A stretch of DNA of 12,485 nucleotides from an uncultured Planctomycetales bacterium. GTDB lineage: Bacteria > Planctomycetota > Planctomycetia > Pirellulales > S012-138. Below are positions 6,171 through 12,485 of the stretch, in pieces; positions within the stretch are counted from its first letter, which is position 1; the number at the start of each line of letters is the position of its first letter. Position numbers and translations under genes: made by a program. The stretch is from contig CALJLD010000263.1 in assembly GCA_937982665.1 (NCBI GenBank), positions 1-12,485 on the forward strand, given 5' to 3'. The notes beneath the pieces were generated by a model. That model was not told the DNA's origin. It did not search any database and was given only the letters and a program-made list of their open reading frames with translations.

Positions 6171-8198
6171 TTATCGCCCAAAAATCATCAGGAGCTTGAT
6201 CAATTCCTCACGAGAGACGGACTCGTCACCATTGGCATCGAATCGGGTGATCCCGCGTTTCGCGCGCTCGGGCAATTCGTCAAAACCGATGGCGCCGTCT
6301 TCGTTCTTGTCGAACTGCTTGATGAGTTGATCCGCGCGCTCTTCGGCCTTCTTTCGCATTTCCGTTTCCGTAGCGCCAGCATTGTTCTCGCTGGGCTTTT
6401 CTCGCTCGGGATCTCGCGGAATTGCAATGTCAAAATAGGCTATCATCATTTCTTCCCAGGTTTGATCGCCCCAGCGGACTTCCTCATCCGGTTCCGGGTT
6501 GTTCAGGTTCTTGGAAGAGTTGTCGTAATGAAACTTCGCGTAGATTCGTGAGTCCGCAGGCAAAGGCAACGGCTCGGCAAGTCGATATGCGGTTTGCCAA
6601 TTGAAATCGTACTTGGGAATTTTGAGCAGATCCTTTTCTTCGTCGCCCAAGTGCAGCTGATAGTACGCGGACTTACCGCGCAAATGCATGTGCGGCATAA
6701 AGCCCAACAATAGGGCGTCTTCCGGCATCGGGCGAGAAGTGGCATCCGCCTCGTGGTCGCTAGCGTGTGCTGGAATCCTCAGACCCCGTTTGAAAGCGCT
6801 CGTCGTGACAACTTCGCGTTCAATCTCGTCAGGCTTCGCCCAAACGAAACCAACCATGCTGCGATCAAGTTGCTCGGTGCCAATCGGCGTGTAGTGCACC
6901 TGAAAGACCAATTGTGATCCAGCCGGAATTCTCTTCGCCATGCCTTTAGGGAACGGCTGTGCTCGCAAGCCAGGAACGTAACTGGCGAGAAAGCCTTCAA
7001 GGCCCCCGTTGGTTTGGTCTCGCTGTCCCGGCACCCGCGCGAAGATCAACACGTGATGCACAACAGCGGTGTTCGTTGGCCGGACCTCAGCAGCTTTGAA
7101 CCAGCGATCTTCGTCCCAGCCTGGATCAACGACAAAGTATTGATACTCGACAGCACCTTCGGCCTGTACCTTGTATGGCTGCTCGGTCATGTAGACAACG
7201 TCATCCGGTTCTTGCGGCAGGCTCCAACCTTCGGCAAACTCCGCAGGCTCTGGCAACTCGGCCGTGTCGCCCTGGGGAGCACCAGCGGCAACCCAGTCAT
7301 AGATCATTTGCTTTTCCGCTTGTGTCAGCCGGCGCTCATTGCCAAATGTCAGGGAGTCCTCCGTCGCATGCCATGGTGGCATTCGCTGTTCAGAGACAAC
7401 TTCCGCAATCATTCCGGACCAGCCGGCCACCTCGTCGTACTCAGTGAGCGCGAACGGCCCAATCTGACCCGGCCGATGACATTCCACGCAGTTGTTCTGC
7501 AAAATGCGGGCGATTTGATTTGAATAGGTCACAGTCGCATTAGCATCGGGCTCGCGCACGCGACCGATAATGCATCCCACAGCATCCGTCTTGGCCACTG
7601 CCACGGGGTTGCCCGCCAACAGCGAATCAATTGCATCGGCCAGATTGCGTGACTCAGGCTCATCGCGGATGTAGCCAATCCCGTATTGGTCGTCGATGCG
7701 GCCGCGGTAGCGAACTACACGCTTCTGGTCCAAAAGAAAAACTTCTGGCGTTCGCTCCGCTTCAACGGCGTCAGCGACAACATTTCCAACGTCTTTCAAA
7801 AAGGGAAACGTCAATTCGTACTCGCGAACAAACGCGCCAATCTCGGTCAGCGAGTCATGCGAGTTGGCGTCGATTGCCACAAAGGCCACGCCTTGGTCCG
7901 CATAGTTAGAGGCCAACTCCTCTAGCCGTGGAGCATACAATCGGGCCAGCGGGCATTCGGTGCCCATGAATGCCAGCACAACCAATTGCTGGTCGGCGAA
8001 GTCAGAAAGCGAAACCTGCTTGCCTCGGAAGTCCTGCAGCGTGAAGTCCTGGACGGAATCGCCTTCGGAAAGTCGAGCCGTTTCAGCTTTGGCATCTTGC
8101 AAGGTGTCTGGTGTCTCTTGTGCGTTCAGACTGGCGAGATACGCTCCAGACAATGTGAGCCAGATAACACAAACCCACGTAATTTGCGCTCTCTTCAT
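6171..8198 (-). CDS. Exported redoxin / haem c / copper type II monooxygenase-like / EF-hand fusion protein
   Basis: This 675-residue protein has four parts. Residues 1-26 are a signal peptide ending near LNAQ. Residues 44-195 are a redoxin (AhpC/TSA-like) domain with GTECPLARLYAPRL: one Cys (C82) and no CXXC, so peroxiredoxin-like rather than a disulfide oxidase. Residues 225-305 carry one haem c motif, CVECH (237-241). Residues 335-595 resemble peptidylglycine-hydroxylase-type copper monooxygenases, with HH (381-382) and H435 in QVHYTP as the CuA-like set and H503/H505 in MPHMHLRG plus M584 or M585 as the CuB-like set. Residues 630-641 and 654-665 are two EF-hand-like calcium loops (DKNEDGAIGFDE and DANGDESVSREE). 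The location should be periplasmic. Such fusions are familiar in planctomycetes and relatives, but I know of no assigned substrate. The haem could feed single electrons to copper, which is inference. Start ATG 8198; the ribosome binding site is weak. Confidence 0.85.
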   Translation of the reverse strand: MKRAQITWVCVIWLTLSGAYLASLNAQETPDTLQDAKAETARLSEGDSVQDFTLQDFRGKQVSLSDFADQQLVVLAFMGTECPLARLYAPRLEELASNYADQGVAFVAIDANSHDSLTEIGAFVREYELTFPFLKDVGNVVADAVEAERTPEVFLLDQKRVVRYRGRIDDQYGIGYIRDEPESRNLADAIDSLLAGNPVAVAKTDAVGCIIGRVREPDANATVTYSNQIARILQNNCVECHRPGQIGPFALTEYDEVAGWSGMIAEVVSEQRMPPWHATEDSLTFGNERRLTQAEKQMIYDWVAAGAPQGDTAELPEPAEFAEGWSLPQEPDDVVYMTEQPYKVQAEGAVEYQYFVVDPGWDEDRWFKAAEVRPTNTAVVHHVLIFARVPGQRDQTNGGLEGFLASYVPGLRAQPFPKGMAKRIPAGSQLVFQVHYTPIGTEQLDRSMVGFVWAKPDEIEREVVTTSAFKRGLRIPAHASDHEADATSRPMPEDALLLGFMPHMHLRGKSAYYQLHLGDEEKDLLKIPKYDFNWQTAYRLAEPLPLPADSRIYAKFHYDNSSKNLNNPEPDEEVRWGDQTWEEMMIAYFDIAIPRDPEREKPSENNAGATETEMRKKAEERADQLIKQFDKNEDGAIGFDELPERAKRGITRFDANGDESVSREELIKLLMIFGR

Positions 8199-8545
8199 AA
8201 CAATGACTCTTTCAAATCCTGCTTAGCGGTCAGTTTTCCCAAGGCAATCCTGGACATATCGAACTTTGCTGCGGTAAGATATGCCGCTGGCTGAGCTTAC
8301 GGCGCGAGCCCATCCCACCACAGATGCAGAATTGTACCCGCAACGTGGTGCAGAGGTTTCCCGCCCGAGCCCTGCTTCCCCCATTTTATGCTCGCTGCTG
8401 AAATCCAGCACCCCCAATCCCGCCGCACGCGAGCACACTTTCTTGCCGTAAGTGAACAGTTTGCCATCCTTTCCCGTGATAACAATTCACGATTCGAGGA
8501 TCGTCGCAGCCAAGAATTGACCACCCTTTCGAAAGGCAGTTTCGC
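8199..8545. other. Divergent intergenic region between redoxin fusion and tlpA-like gene
   Basis: These 347 bp separate two genes transcribed away from each other and must hold both promoters. I see no convincing coding frame. For the right-hand gene, TGGACA (8251-8256) and TAAGAT (8275-8280) with 18-bp spacing are a possible -35/-10 pair, but that would give a leader of about 260 nt. No clear promoter for the left-hand gene was found. Small inverted repeats (CTTACGGC at 8296-8303 against GCCGTAAG at 8445-8452; TGCTG/CAGCA at 8396-8410) are within chance. Confidence 0.6.
8525..8536 (+). promoter_or_regulatory. Palindrome holding the ribosome binding site of the tlpA-like gene
   Basis: CCTTTCGAAAGG is a perfect 12-base palindrome. 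Its right half supplies AAAGG, 9 nt before the ATG at 8546. In RNA it can fold as a 4-bp stem CCUU/AAGG with a UCGA loop that would hide the Shine-Dalgarno bases; as DNA it could be an operator. The ribosome binding role is well supported by position; regulation is a guess. Confidence 0.5.
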
Positions 8546-9592
8546 ATGAAGAGATTCACCGGAGTGATTACGTGCCTGGCACTTCTGGCCATTTGTGCCA
8601 TGCCAGCATTTGCCCAAAACACTGACGCTGGTCAGCAGCAAGACCCGCAAAAGCAATTCACCGAGGCTGAAGCCGCTCTCACCGCGGCGATGAAAGAACT
8701 TGAAGCCAAGCCGGATGACACGGCCGCAATTGAAGCTGCGATTGAGGCACATAACACGAAGATCCTGGCCGCCCGCATGGCCAACAAGCCTGACGCTTTC
8801 TACACCACTTACGATTCCCTGGCTGAACTGACAGCCCGCGTGATTGACGGAAACAAAGACAACTCCAAAGTTGTCGCTGCTTATGTCACTGGCCAACAGT
8901 ACAAGATCAGCCGTATGGAAGCTTCCGCCACCGAGAAAATGGCGGCCGCGGAAAAGTTCAAAGCCACCTTGGAAGGTTTTGACAGCGATGATGAGCAAGT
9001 CAAAGCAGCCGTCGCTGGTGGAATTCAAGCTGTCACCCGGATGGCCCAATCCATTTCCGCGGAAGTTGCCCGCGAAGAGATGATTGGCAAGACCGCCACG
9101 CCTGTCCCGGCCGATTCGGATTGGGTCAATGGCGAACCCCTCACCCCGGAAGACCTGGAAGGCAAGGTTGTCTTCATCGATTTCTGGGCCGTTTGGTGTG
9201 GTCCCTGCATCGCCACATTCCCGCACTTGCGCGAATGGAATGAGAAGTATGCCGACAAGGGCCTGGTCATGATTGGCGCCACCAAGTACTACTCTTACGG
9301 TTGGGACGAGACGGCCCAACGCGCCACCGGCGTCCAAGGCATCAGCAAGGAAGACGAACGTGCCGCCATGCAGAAGTTTGTTGAGCACCACAACCTTACG
9401 CACCGTATGGCTGTGATCTCGGACAATTCGTTCTCTCAGGCTTATGGCGTGACGGGCATCCCGCAAGCCGTGATCATTGACCGTGAAGGCAAAGTCCGCA
9501 TGGTCAAAGTCGGTAGTGGCCCCGCCAACGCGGAAGCCCTGGGCAACTTGCTGGAAGAGCTCTTCAGCGAATCTGGTTCCGGCGATGAGTAA
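8546..9592 (+). CDS. Exported TlpA/ResA-like thioredoxin-fold protein
   Basis: The 348-residue product starts with a signal peptide (MKRFTG, hydrophobic core, AFA|QN cleavage near residue 23). Residues 35-175 are Ala/Glu/Lys-rich and helical. The thioredoxin domain occupies about 178-342: it has the active site WCGPC (217-221) in DFWAVWCGPC, and the cis-proline in TGIPQAV (P306). Proteins of this kind are tethered or periplasmic disulfide reductases or oxidoreductases, used for example in cytochrome c maturation (ResA, TlpA); the helical N-terminal half is not typical of those and is common in planctomycete TlpA-like proteins. The partner is unknown. The divergent neighbour is an exported redoxin with a CXXCH haem site, so reducing that apocytochrome is an attractive but unproven job. 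The start has AAAGG at 9-nt spacing inside a palindrome. A strong hairpin begins 33 bp after the TAA. Confidence 0.85.
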   Translation: MKRFTGVITCLALLAICAMPAFAQNTDAGQQQDPQKQFTEAEAALTAAMKELEAKPDDTAAIEAAIEAHNTKILAARMANKPDAFYTTYDSLAELTARVIDGNKDNSKVVAAYVTGQQYKISRMEASATEKMAAAEKFKATLEGFDSDDEQVKAAVAGGIQAVTRMAQSISAEVAREEMIGKTATPVPADSDWVNGEPLTPEDLEGKVVFIDFWAVWCGPCIATFPHLREWNEKYADKGLVMIGATKYYSYGWDETAQRATGVQGISKEDERAAMQKFVEHHNLTHRMAVISDNSFSQAYGVTGIPQAVIIDREGKVRMVKVGSGPANAEALGNLLEELFSESGSGDE

Positions 9593-9625
9593 TCACCGCT
9601 GACAAGTTAGTTTGAACTACCCAAC

Positions 9626-9660
9626 TAAACGCTTCGGTCCCCCTAGGGCCGGAGCGTTTA
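9626..9660. terminator. Bidirectional hairpin terminator between tlpA-like gene and mobA
   Basis: TAAACGCT (9626-9633) pairs with AGCGTTTA (9653-9660), and the stem continues inward to 9640/9646 with two G-T wobbles, making 15 pairs around the loop CCCTA. The plus strand then reads GCTTTGGTTCTC, a T-rich but broken tail; the minus strand ends its stem in GTTTA. It lies between two convergent genes. The right arm contains the mobA TAA stop (9660-9658), so mobA ends inside the hairpin. Confidence 0.75.
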
Positions 9661-10314
9661 GCTTTGGTTCTCTTCGCCTTCGCCAAAGAGGATCTGCCGG
9701 ACCTCGGTCGGCACGGCGAAACCAGCTTCGGTTATCGCCGCCTCGTAGTCTTCGGGGCGGTTGAGGTTTCGCAGAGCGTTCAGCTGAGGATCAAAGTCGG
9801 TCAGTTCTTGCTCAGAGACAAACCGTGTTGCCACAAGCGGAAACAGATCGGCCGGCCGGCGTTTACCCGCCGCCAGCAGTTCTTCAATGTGTGGCAAAAT
9901 GGATCGGCGATAAACGGCCGCCAGCGGGTGTCGGAATCCTTCCGCTTCCGGGACGGCAATGTCTGCTTCGCCAAGTTTCGCCGCCATCCAGGAAATGAAC
10001 TCTGCGGTGAGAAAAGGCACGTCGCAACTCGTGACGTAAGCTGCGGCGGTTTCATCCGAAAGCGCCGACAACCCGGTTCTAAGCCCTTCCAGCGGGCCCA
10101 GCTGCGGGCGTGTATCTTCAACAACGATGGCGGTCGAAGGGAGTTCCGGCAATTTCTGGCCAGCCGCCGCAACAACAACTATCCGCCCGGTAACCTGTGA
10201 GACCGTGCGAGCTGTGCGCTGCAAAAGGGTTTCACCGCCAAATGGCAACTTGGCTTTTGGATAGCCCATCCGTCGGCTTTCGCCACCACACAGAATGATT
10301 CCGGCAAGTTGCAT
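9658..10314 (-). CDS. mobA: Molybdenum cofactor guanylyltransferase (MobA family)
   Basis: Taking ATG 10314 as start gives 218 residues. The N-terminal nucleotide-binding signature is complete: LCGGESRRMGYPKAKLPFGG at 9-28, with K20 as the usual nucleotide-contact lysine. It is followed by QLGPLEGLRTGL (71-82), the metal-binding SCDVPFLT (96-103) and NLNRPEDY (183-190). MobA transfers GMP from GTP to molybdopterin, making the bis-MGD cofactor of DMSO-reductase-family enzymes in the cytoplasm. Related nucleotidyltransferases such as MocA use CTP; the PLEGL and NLNRPEDY motifs favour MobA. The frame is open upstream to 10380, but those 22 residues precede the conserved MQLAGIILCGG start, do not fit the family and would overlap the hemW coding sequence. 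AGG of AGGCGA lies about 10 nt before the chosen ATG. It is divergent from hemW with 44 bp between starts. No other Moco gene is in the window. Confidence 0.85.
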   Translation of the reverse strand: MQLAGIILCGGESRRMGYPKAKLPFGGETLLQRTARTVSQVTGRIVVVAAAGQKLPELPSTAIVVEDTRPQLGPLEGLRTGLSALSDETAAAYVTSCDVPFLTAEFISWMAAKLGEADIAVPEAEGFRHPLAAVYRRSILPHIEELLAAGKRRPADLFPLVATRFVSEQELTDFDPQLNALRNLNRPEDYEAAITEAGFAVPTEVRQILFGEGEENQS

Positions 10315-10341
10315 CGACCGTCGCCTGAGAACATGTTGGGT

Positions 10342-10350
10342 TGCTATAGT
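10342..10350 (+). promoter_or_regulatory. Extended -10 element immediately before hemW
   Basis: TGCTATAGT (10342-10350) matches the extended -10 consensus TGnTATAAT with one mismatch. It ends 8 nt before the hemW ATG at 10359, so transcription would start on or within a base or two of the start codon. The -35 position (10322-10327, CGCCTG) is poor, as often accepted with extended -10 sites. Confidence 0.4.
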
Positions 10351-10358
10351 GTCACCAT

Positions 10359-11558
10359 ATGACAGGCAACGGCACATCACAAACCGTCACCACGCAGTCT
10401 TCTACGACGCCGTCAGGCAGCCATTCCAGGCGGGTTCCCCGCGCCGCGTACATTCATGTGCCGTTTTGTGCACACCGTTGTGGTTATTGCAACTTCACGC
10501 TCGTCGCGGGCCGAAATGACCTGGTGCCCGCATACTTGCAGGCGATACAGGCCGAACTCGGCAGTCTCAACGGCCAGCACGAAGTGGACACGCTTTTCCT
10601 GGGCGGTGGAACACCCACGCAGTTGTCCGCCGTTCAACTTCGTCACCTTTGTGACACAGTTCGCCATGTTTTCCCGCTGGCGTCCGGCGGTGAGTTCAGC
10701 GTGGAAGCCAATCCAGCCGATTTTGATGAGCCGAAAGCCGAAGTGCTCCAAGATGCAGGCGTCACGCGAATCAGCCTTGGCGCACAGTCTTTTGACGTAG
10801 AGACACTCAAGTGCCTGGAGCGCGATCACTCTCCAGAGCAGATTGATGCCGCTTTTGAATTGGCCCGGAAGTTCGCAAGTTCCGTCTCGCTGGACCTGAT
10901 CTTCGCCGCCCCTGGTCAATCCCTGGACGCATGGCAAGCCGAACTGCATCGAGCGCTGGAATTGCGTCCCGATCACGTCTCAACCTACGGGCTCACCTTT
11001 GAACGAGGCACGACCTTTTGGTCACGGTTAACCAAAGCGGACTTGCGCGAAGTCGATGAAGAGACGCAGCGCGAAATGTACCTGGCGTCAATCGACGTCT
11101 TGTCGGCAGCCGGGCTACAACATTACGAGGTCTCCAACTTCGCGCGAACCGGCCACCGCTGCCGACACAACGAAGTCTATTGGGGCGGCGACGAGTACTT
11201 TGCCGCAGGACCCGGCGCCGCAAGATACATCGCCGGCGAACGCTCAACCAACCATCGCAGCACATTCACGTGGTTGCAGCGTATTCAAGCTGGGGAATCG
11301 CCTGTGGCTTTTCGAGAAACTCTGACGCCGGAGGATCGTGCCCGCGAACAACTCGTCCTGGGGCTGCGCCGCGTGCGTGGCATTTCATTGGACGAATTCG
11401 AGCAAACGACGGGATTTTCCGTTGTCGAGTTGCTTGGCGAGGCGCTCAACACTTGGCGCCAGCAAGAGTTGATTGAAGCAAGCCCTGACAATCTTCGGCT
11501 CACGCCGTCCGGCTTGTTGGTTTCGGACCACCTTTGGGGTGAAGTGCTTCGCTCATGA
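10359..11558 (+). CDS. hemW: Radical SAM haem chaperone HemW (oxygen-independent coproporphyrinogen oxidase-like)
   Basis: The 399-residue protein carries the radical SAM cluster motif CAHRCGYCNF, with C37, C41 and C44 in CX3CX2C spacing and YIHVPFC before it. The SAM-binding glycine motif GGGTPT is at 82-87 and VEANP at 115-119; further family marks are RISLGAQSFD, DLIFAAPGQ and HYEVSNFA. HemW binds haem and delivers it to acceptor proteins such as respiratory cytochromes; older annotation called it HemN-like, but it lacks HemN's extra Cys of the CX3CX2CXC form (F46 here), which favours HemW. About 27 Ser/Thr-rich residues precede the family's usual start. An in-frame TAG at 10347-10349 closes the frame upstream and no alternative start codon lies before the conserved core, so ATG 10359 is the only choice. 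No Shine-Dalgarno site precedes it. A hairpin terminator follows 66 bp after the TGA. Confidence 0.9.
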   Translation: MTGNGTSQTVTTQSSTTPSGSHSRRVPRAAYIHVPFCAHRCGYCNFTLVAGRNDLVPAYLQAIQAELGSLNGQHEVDTLFLGGGTPTQLSAVQLRHLCDTVRHVFPLASGGEFSVEANPADFDEPKAEVLQDAGVTRISLGAQSFDVETLKCLERDHSPEQIDAAFELARKFASSVSLDLIFAAPGQSLDAWQAELHRALELRPDHVSTYGLTFERGTTFWSRLTKADLREVDEETQREMYLASIDVLSAAGLQHYEVSNFARTGHRCRHNEVYWGGDEYFAAGPGAARYIAGERSTNHRSTFTWLQRIQAGESPVAFRETLTPEDRAREQLVLGLRRVRGISLDEFEQTTGFSVVELLGEALNTWRQQELIEASPDNLRLTPSGLLVSDHLWGEVLRS

Positions 11559-11623
11559 GCAAGCACCTGACAAACCGCCACCGCGACTTGTATTGAGTCT
11601 TTGAAGGATCAGCGCAAATACAA

Positions 11624-11656
11624 ACGCGTCAGCGATCATTCGGACCACTGACGCGT
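11624..11656. terminator. Bidirectional hairpin terminator between hemW and the Fe-S carrier gene
   Basis: ACGCGTCAG (11624-11632) and CTGACGCGT (11648-11656) form a perfect 9-bp stem around a 15-nt loop. On the minus strand the stem runs into TTTGTATTT, a good tail, 28 bp after the iscA-type stop. On the plus strand the tail GAATTACTTGATT is weaker, so it should work best for the minus-strand gene. Confidence 0.6.
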
Positions 11657-11684
11657 GAATTACTTGATTGGTCTCAGCCAAACC

Positions 11685-12017
11685 TTAGGCTTGGAAGGAA
11701 CTTCCGCAGCCGCAACTCTTGACGGCGTTGGGGTTCTCAAATGTGAAGCCGCGCTTGTCCAGGCCTTCAAAAAAGTCGAGCGTTGTCCCGTCCAAGTACA
11801 GGGCGCTCTTCTTATCGACAACGACCGGAATGCCGTGTTGTTCGATGCGGGAATCGGCCTTTTCGTCAAACGCCTTGTCAAAGCCCAAGGCATAGGAGAA
11901 GCCACTGCAACCACCGCCGGTGACGCCCACACGGAGGACCGTGCCTTCTTCGAGCTTCTGCTCATCCATAATGCGCTTGACTTCTTGCGCTGCACGTTCG
12001 GTCAAAGTGACAGACAT
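11685..12017 (-). CDS. Iron-sulfur cluster carrier/assembly protein, IscA/ErpA/SufA family
   Basis: This 110-residue protein matches the A-type carrier family in length and sequence. The three conserved cluster-binding cysteines are present: C37 in GGGCSGFSY, and C102 and C104 in SCGCGSSF at the C-terminus. FENPNAV before the last two is also diagnostic. A-type carriers take Fe-S clusters from the scaffold and pass them to target apoproteins in the cytoplasm. The sequence alone does not separate IscA, ErpA and SufA; with no isc or suf genes beside it, an ErpA-like stand-alone role is likely. The radical SAM enzyme HemW next door needs a 4Fe-4S cluster and could be a client, but they are convergent, not an operon. 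ATG 12017 has AAGGAG (12029-12034) at 11-nt spacing, and a TATAAT-type promoter lies about 60 bp upstream. Confidence 0.93.
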   Translation of the reverse strand: MSVTLTERAAQEVKRIMDEQKLEEGTVLRVGVTGGGCSGFSYALGFDKAFDEKADSRIEQHGIPVVVDKKSALYLDGTTLDFFEGLDKRGFTFENPNAVKSCGCGSSFQA

Positions 12018-12076
12018 GGGCTTGATGGCTCCTTGTCAGGTGGTCAGTCGTTTGGCTTAAGTTTCGGAACTACTAC

Positions 12077-12103
12077 ATTATACGCCGCCCGCCGGGGAGG
12101 CAA
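12077..12103 (-). promoter_or_regulatory. Candidate sigma-70-type promoter of the Fe-S carrier gene
   Basis: On the minus strand a perfect TATAAT (12082-12077) is preceded by TTGCCT (12103-12098), four of six matches to TTGACA, but with a short 15-bp GC-rich spacer. Transcription would start near 12070 and give a leader of about 53 nt carrying the AAGGAG site. The -10 is the best consensus match I found in the window's gaps. Confidence 0.45.
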
Positions 12104-12227
12104 GCCGCCATATTTCCGGCCGCTGGTGGCTCTATTTTCTATGCTCTTCCATGGTCTTGGCCAAGGTCACTTGCCGCCGAAGGCCGCCAAATGCGGCATT
12201 TCCGCGTTTGGATTGGTCGGGTTGTCT

Positions 12228-12485
12228 TCACATAGAACACAGAGAACCAATATTGCCGCCAACTGCAGTCCAAAACCCCAACACAAGGCGGACAATTTCA
12301 CTGGAATCTTCTTTCGGCCTAAGCTTCAGAGTATGAGCAGCAGGATTCAGCCACATCTGTTGATGAAGTGCCACGTGCAGGATACTCAGCGAACCGACCG
12401 AACTAGCGACACCGCGCCAACTTGCCATGTACAACGCCAACCAGCCAGCGGAATTCATCGCCAAGGACGTCATCAAAGCAATCAT
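12228..12485 (-). CDS. Unidentified partial reading frame at the right edge
   Basis: An open frame enters from the right edge and ends at TGA 12230-12228, giving 85 visible residues. The ATG at 12485 is at the edge, so the true start may lie outside. Residues 1-40 are rich in hydrophobic and small residues (MIALMTSLAM, GWLALYMASW), suggesting a membrane segment; the rest has a short charged patch (KLRPKEDSSE). Codon use in the first half (TTG for Leu, GCG, GTC) is like the neighbours, less so near the end. I do not recognise a family. It could be the end of a real gene or a chance frame. The 210 bp between it and the Fe-S carrier hold only the promoter candidate and a 13-bp palindrome centred on 12195. 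Confidence 0.33.
   Translation of the reverse strand: MIALMTSLAMNSAGWLALYMASWRGVASSVGSLSILHVALHQQMWLNPAAHTLKLRPKEDSSEIVRLVLGFWTAVGGNIGSLCSM

Noticed and set aside
8297..9466. Long minus-strand open frame (389 codons) opposite the tlpA-like gene
   Set aside because: It is antisense to a gene with a clear signal peptide and WCGPC motif; it shows no domain and results from codon bias.
10315..10380. Upstream ATG at 10380 for mobA
   Set aside because: The extra 22 residues do not fit the family and would run across the hemW start.
12189..12201. AAATGC-G-GCATTT palindrome upstream of the Fe-S carrier gene as an operator
   Set aside because: It is a single short palindrome upstream of the promoter candidate with no known regulator match; chance is likely.
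1..12485. CRISPR array, tRNA, insertion sequence, prophage or defence system
   Set aside because: No repeat-spacer pattern, cloverleaf, transposase, terminal repeats or nuclease/toxin-type genes were seen; Lhr alone is a housekeeping repair helicase.

Overview
The window looks like chromosomal DNA from a planctomycete, probably of the Pirellulaceae type. That placement is an inference from protein flavour: a redoxin/haem/copper-monooxygenase/EF-hand fusion, a GroES-like protein with an acidic tail, frequent TTG and GTG starts and sparse Shine-Dalgarno sites. No rRNA or other marker gene is present to prove it. Base composition is moderately GC-rich throughout. I see no integrase, transposase, tRNA, CRISPR array, phage gene or defence island, so this reads as ordinary housekeeping and redox DNA with a few oddities.

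Left part (1-3540, + strand). The C-terminal 866 residues of a long Lhr-type helicase enter from the left edge. They are followed by a membrane protein with a TrkA-C (RCK_C) domain whose frame is broken by one in-frame TAG at 3154-3156. The frame on both sides encodes one continuous family member, so this is a fresh nonsense mutation or a sequencing error.

Middle part (3537-8198, - strand). Read in the direction of transcription, this block holds a large exported redoxin/cytochrome/copper-monooxygenase protein, a probable 54-residue membrane or secreted peptide not previously obvious because of its size, an ALDH8-like aldehyde dehydrogenase overlapping it by ATGA, a GroES-like co-chaperonin, and a small cupin whose ribosome binding site sits on the GroES stop codon. 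The last two are very probably co-translated.

Right part (8199-12485). A 347-bp divergent region separates the exported redoxin fusion (-) from an exported TlpA-like thioredoxin (+). Next come mobA (-, molybdenum cofactor), hemW (+, haem chaperone/radical SAM) and an IscA/ErpA-type Fe-S carrier (-). mobA and hemW are divergent over only 44 bp; tlpA/mobA and hemW/iscA are convergent pairs, each separated by a strong hairpin that can stop transcription from both sides. An unidentified partial reading frame leaves the right edge.

As a set, the genes lean towards redox and metal cofactors (Cu, haem c, Fe-S, Moco, thioredoxin folds) but do not form one recognisable pathway. The observations most worth following are the amber codon in the TrkA-C gene, the small ORF coupled to the aldehyde dehydrogenase, and the possibly leaderless hemW promoter.
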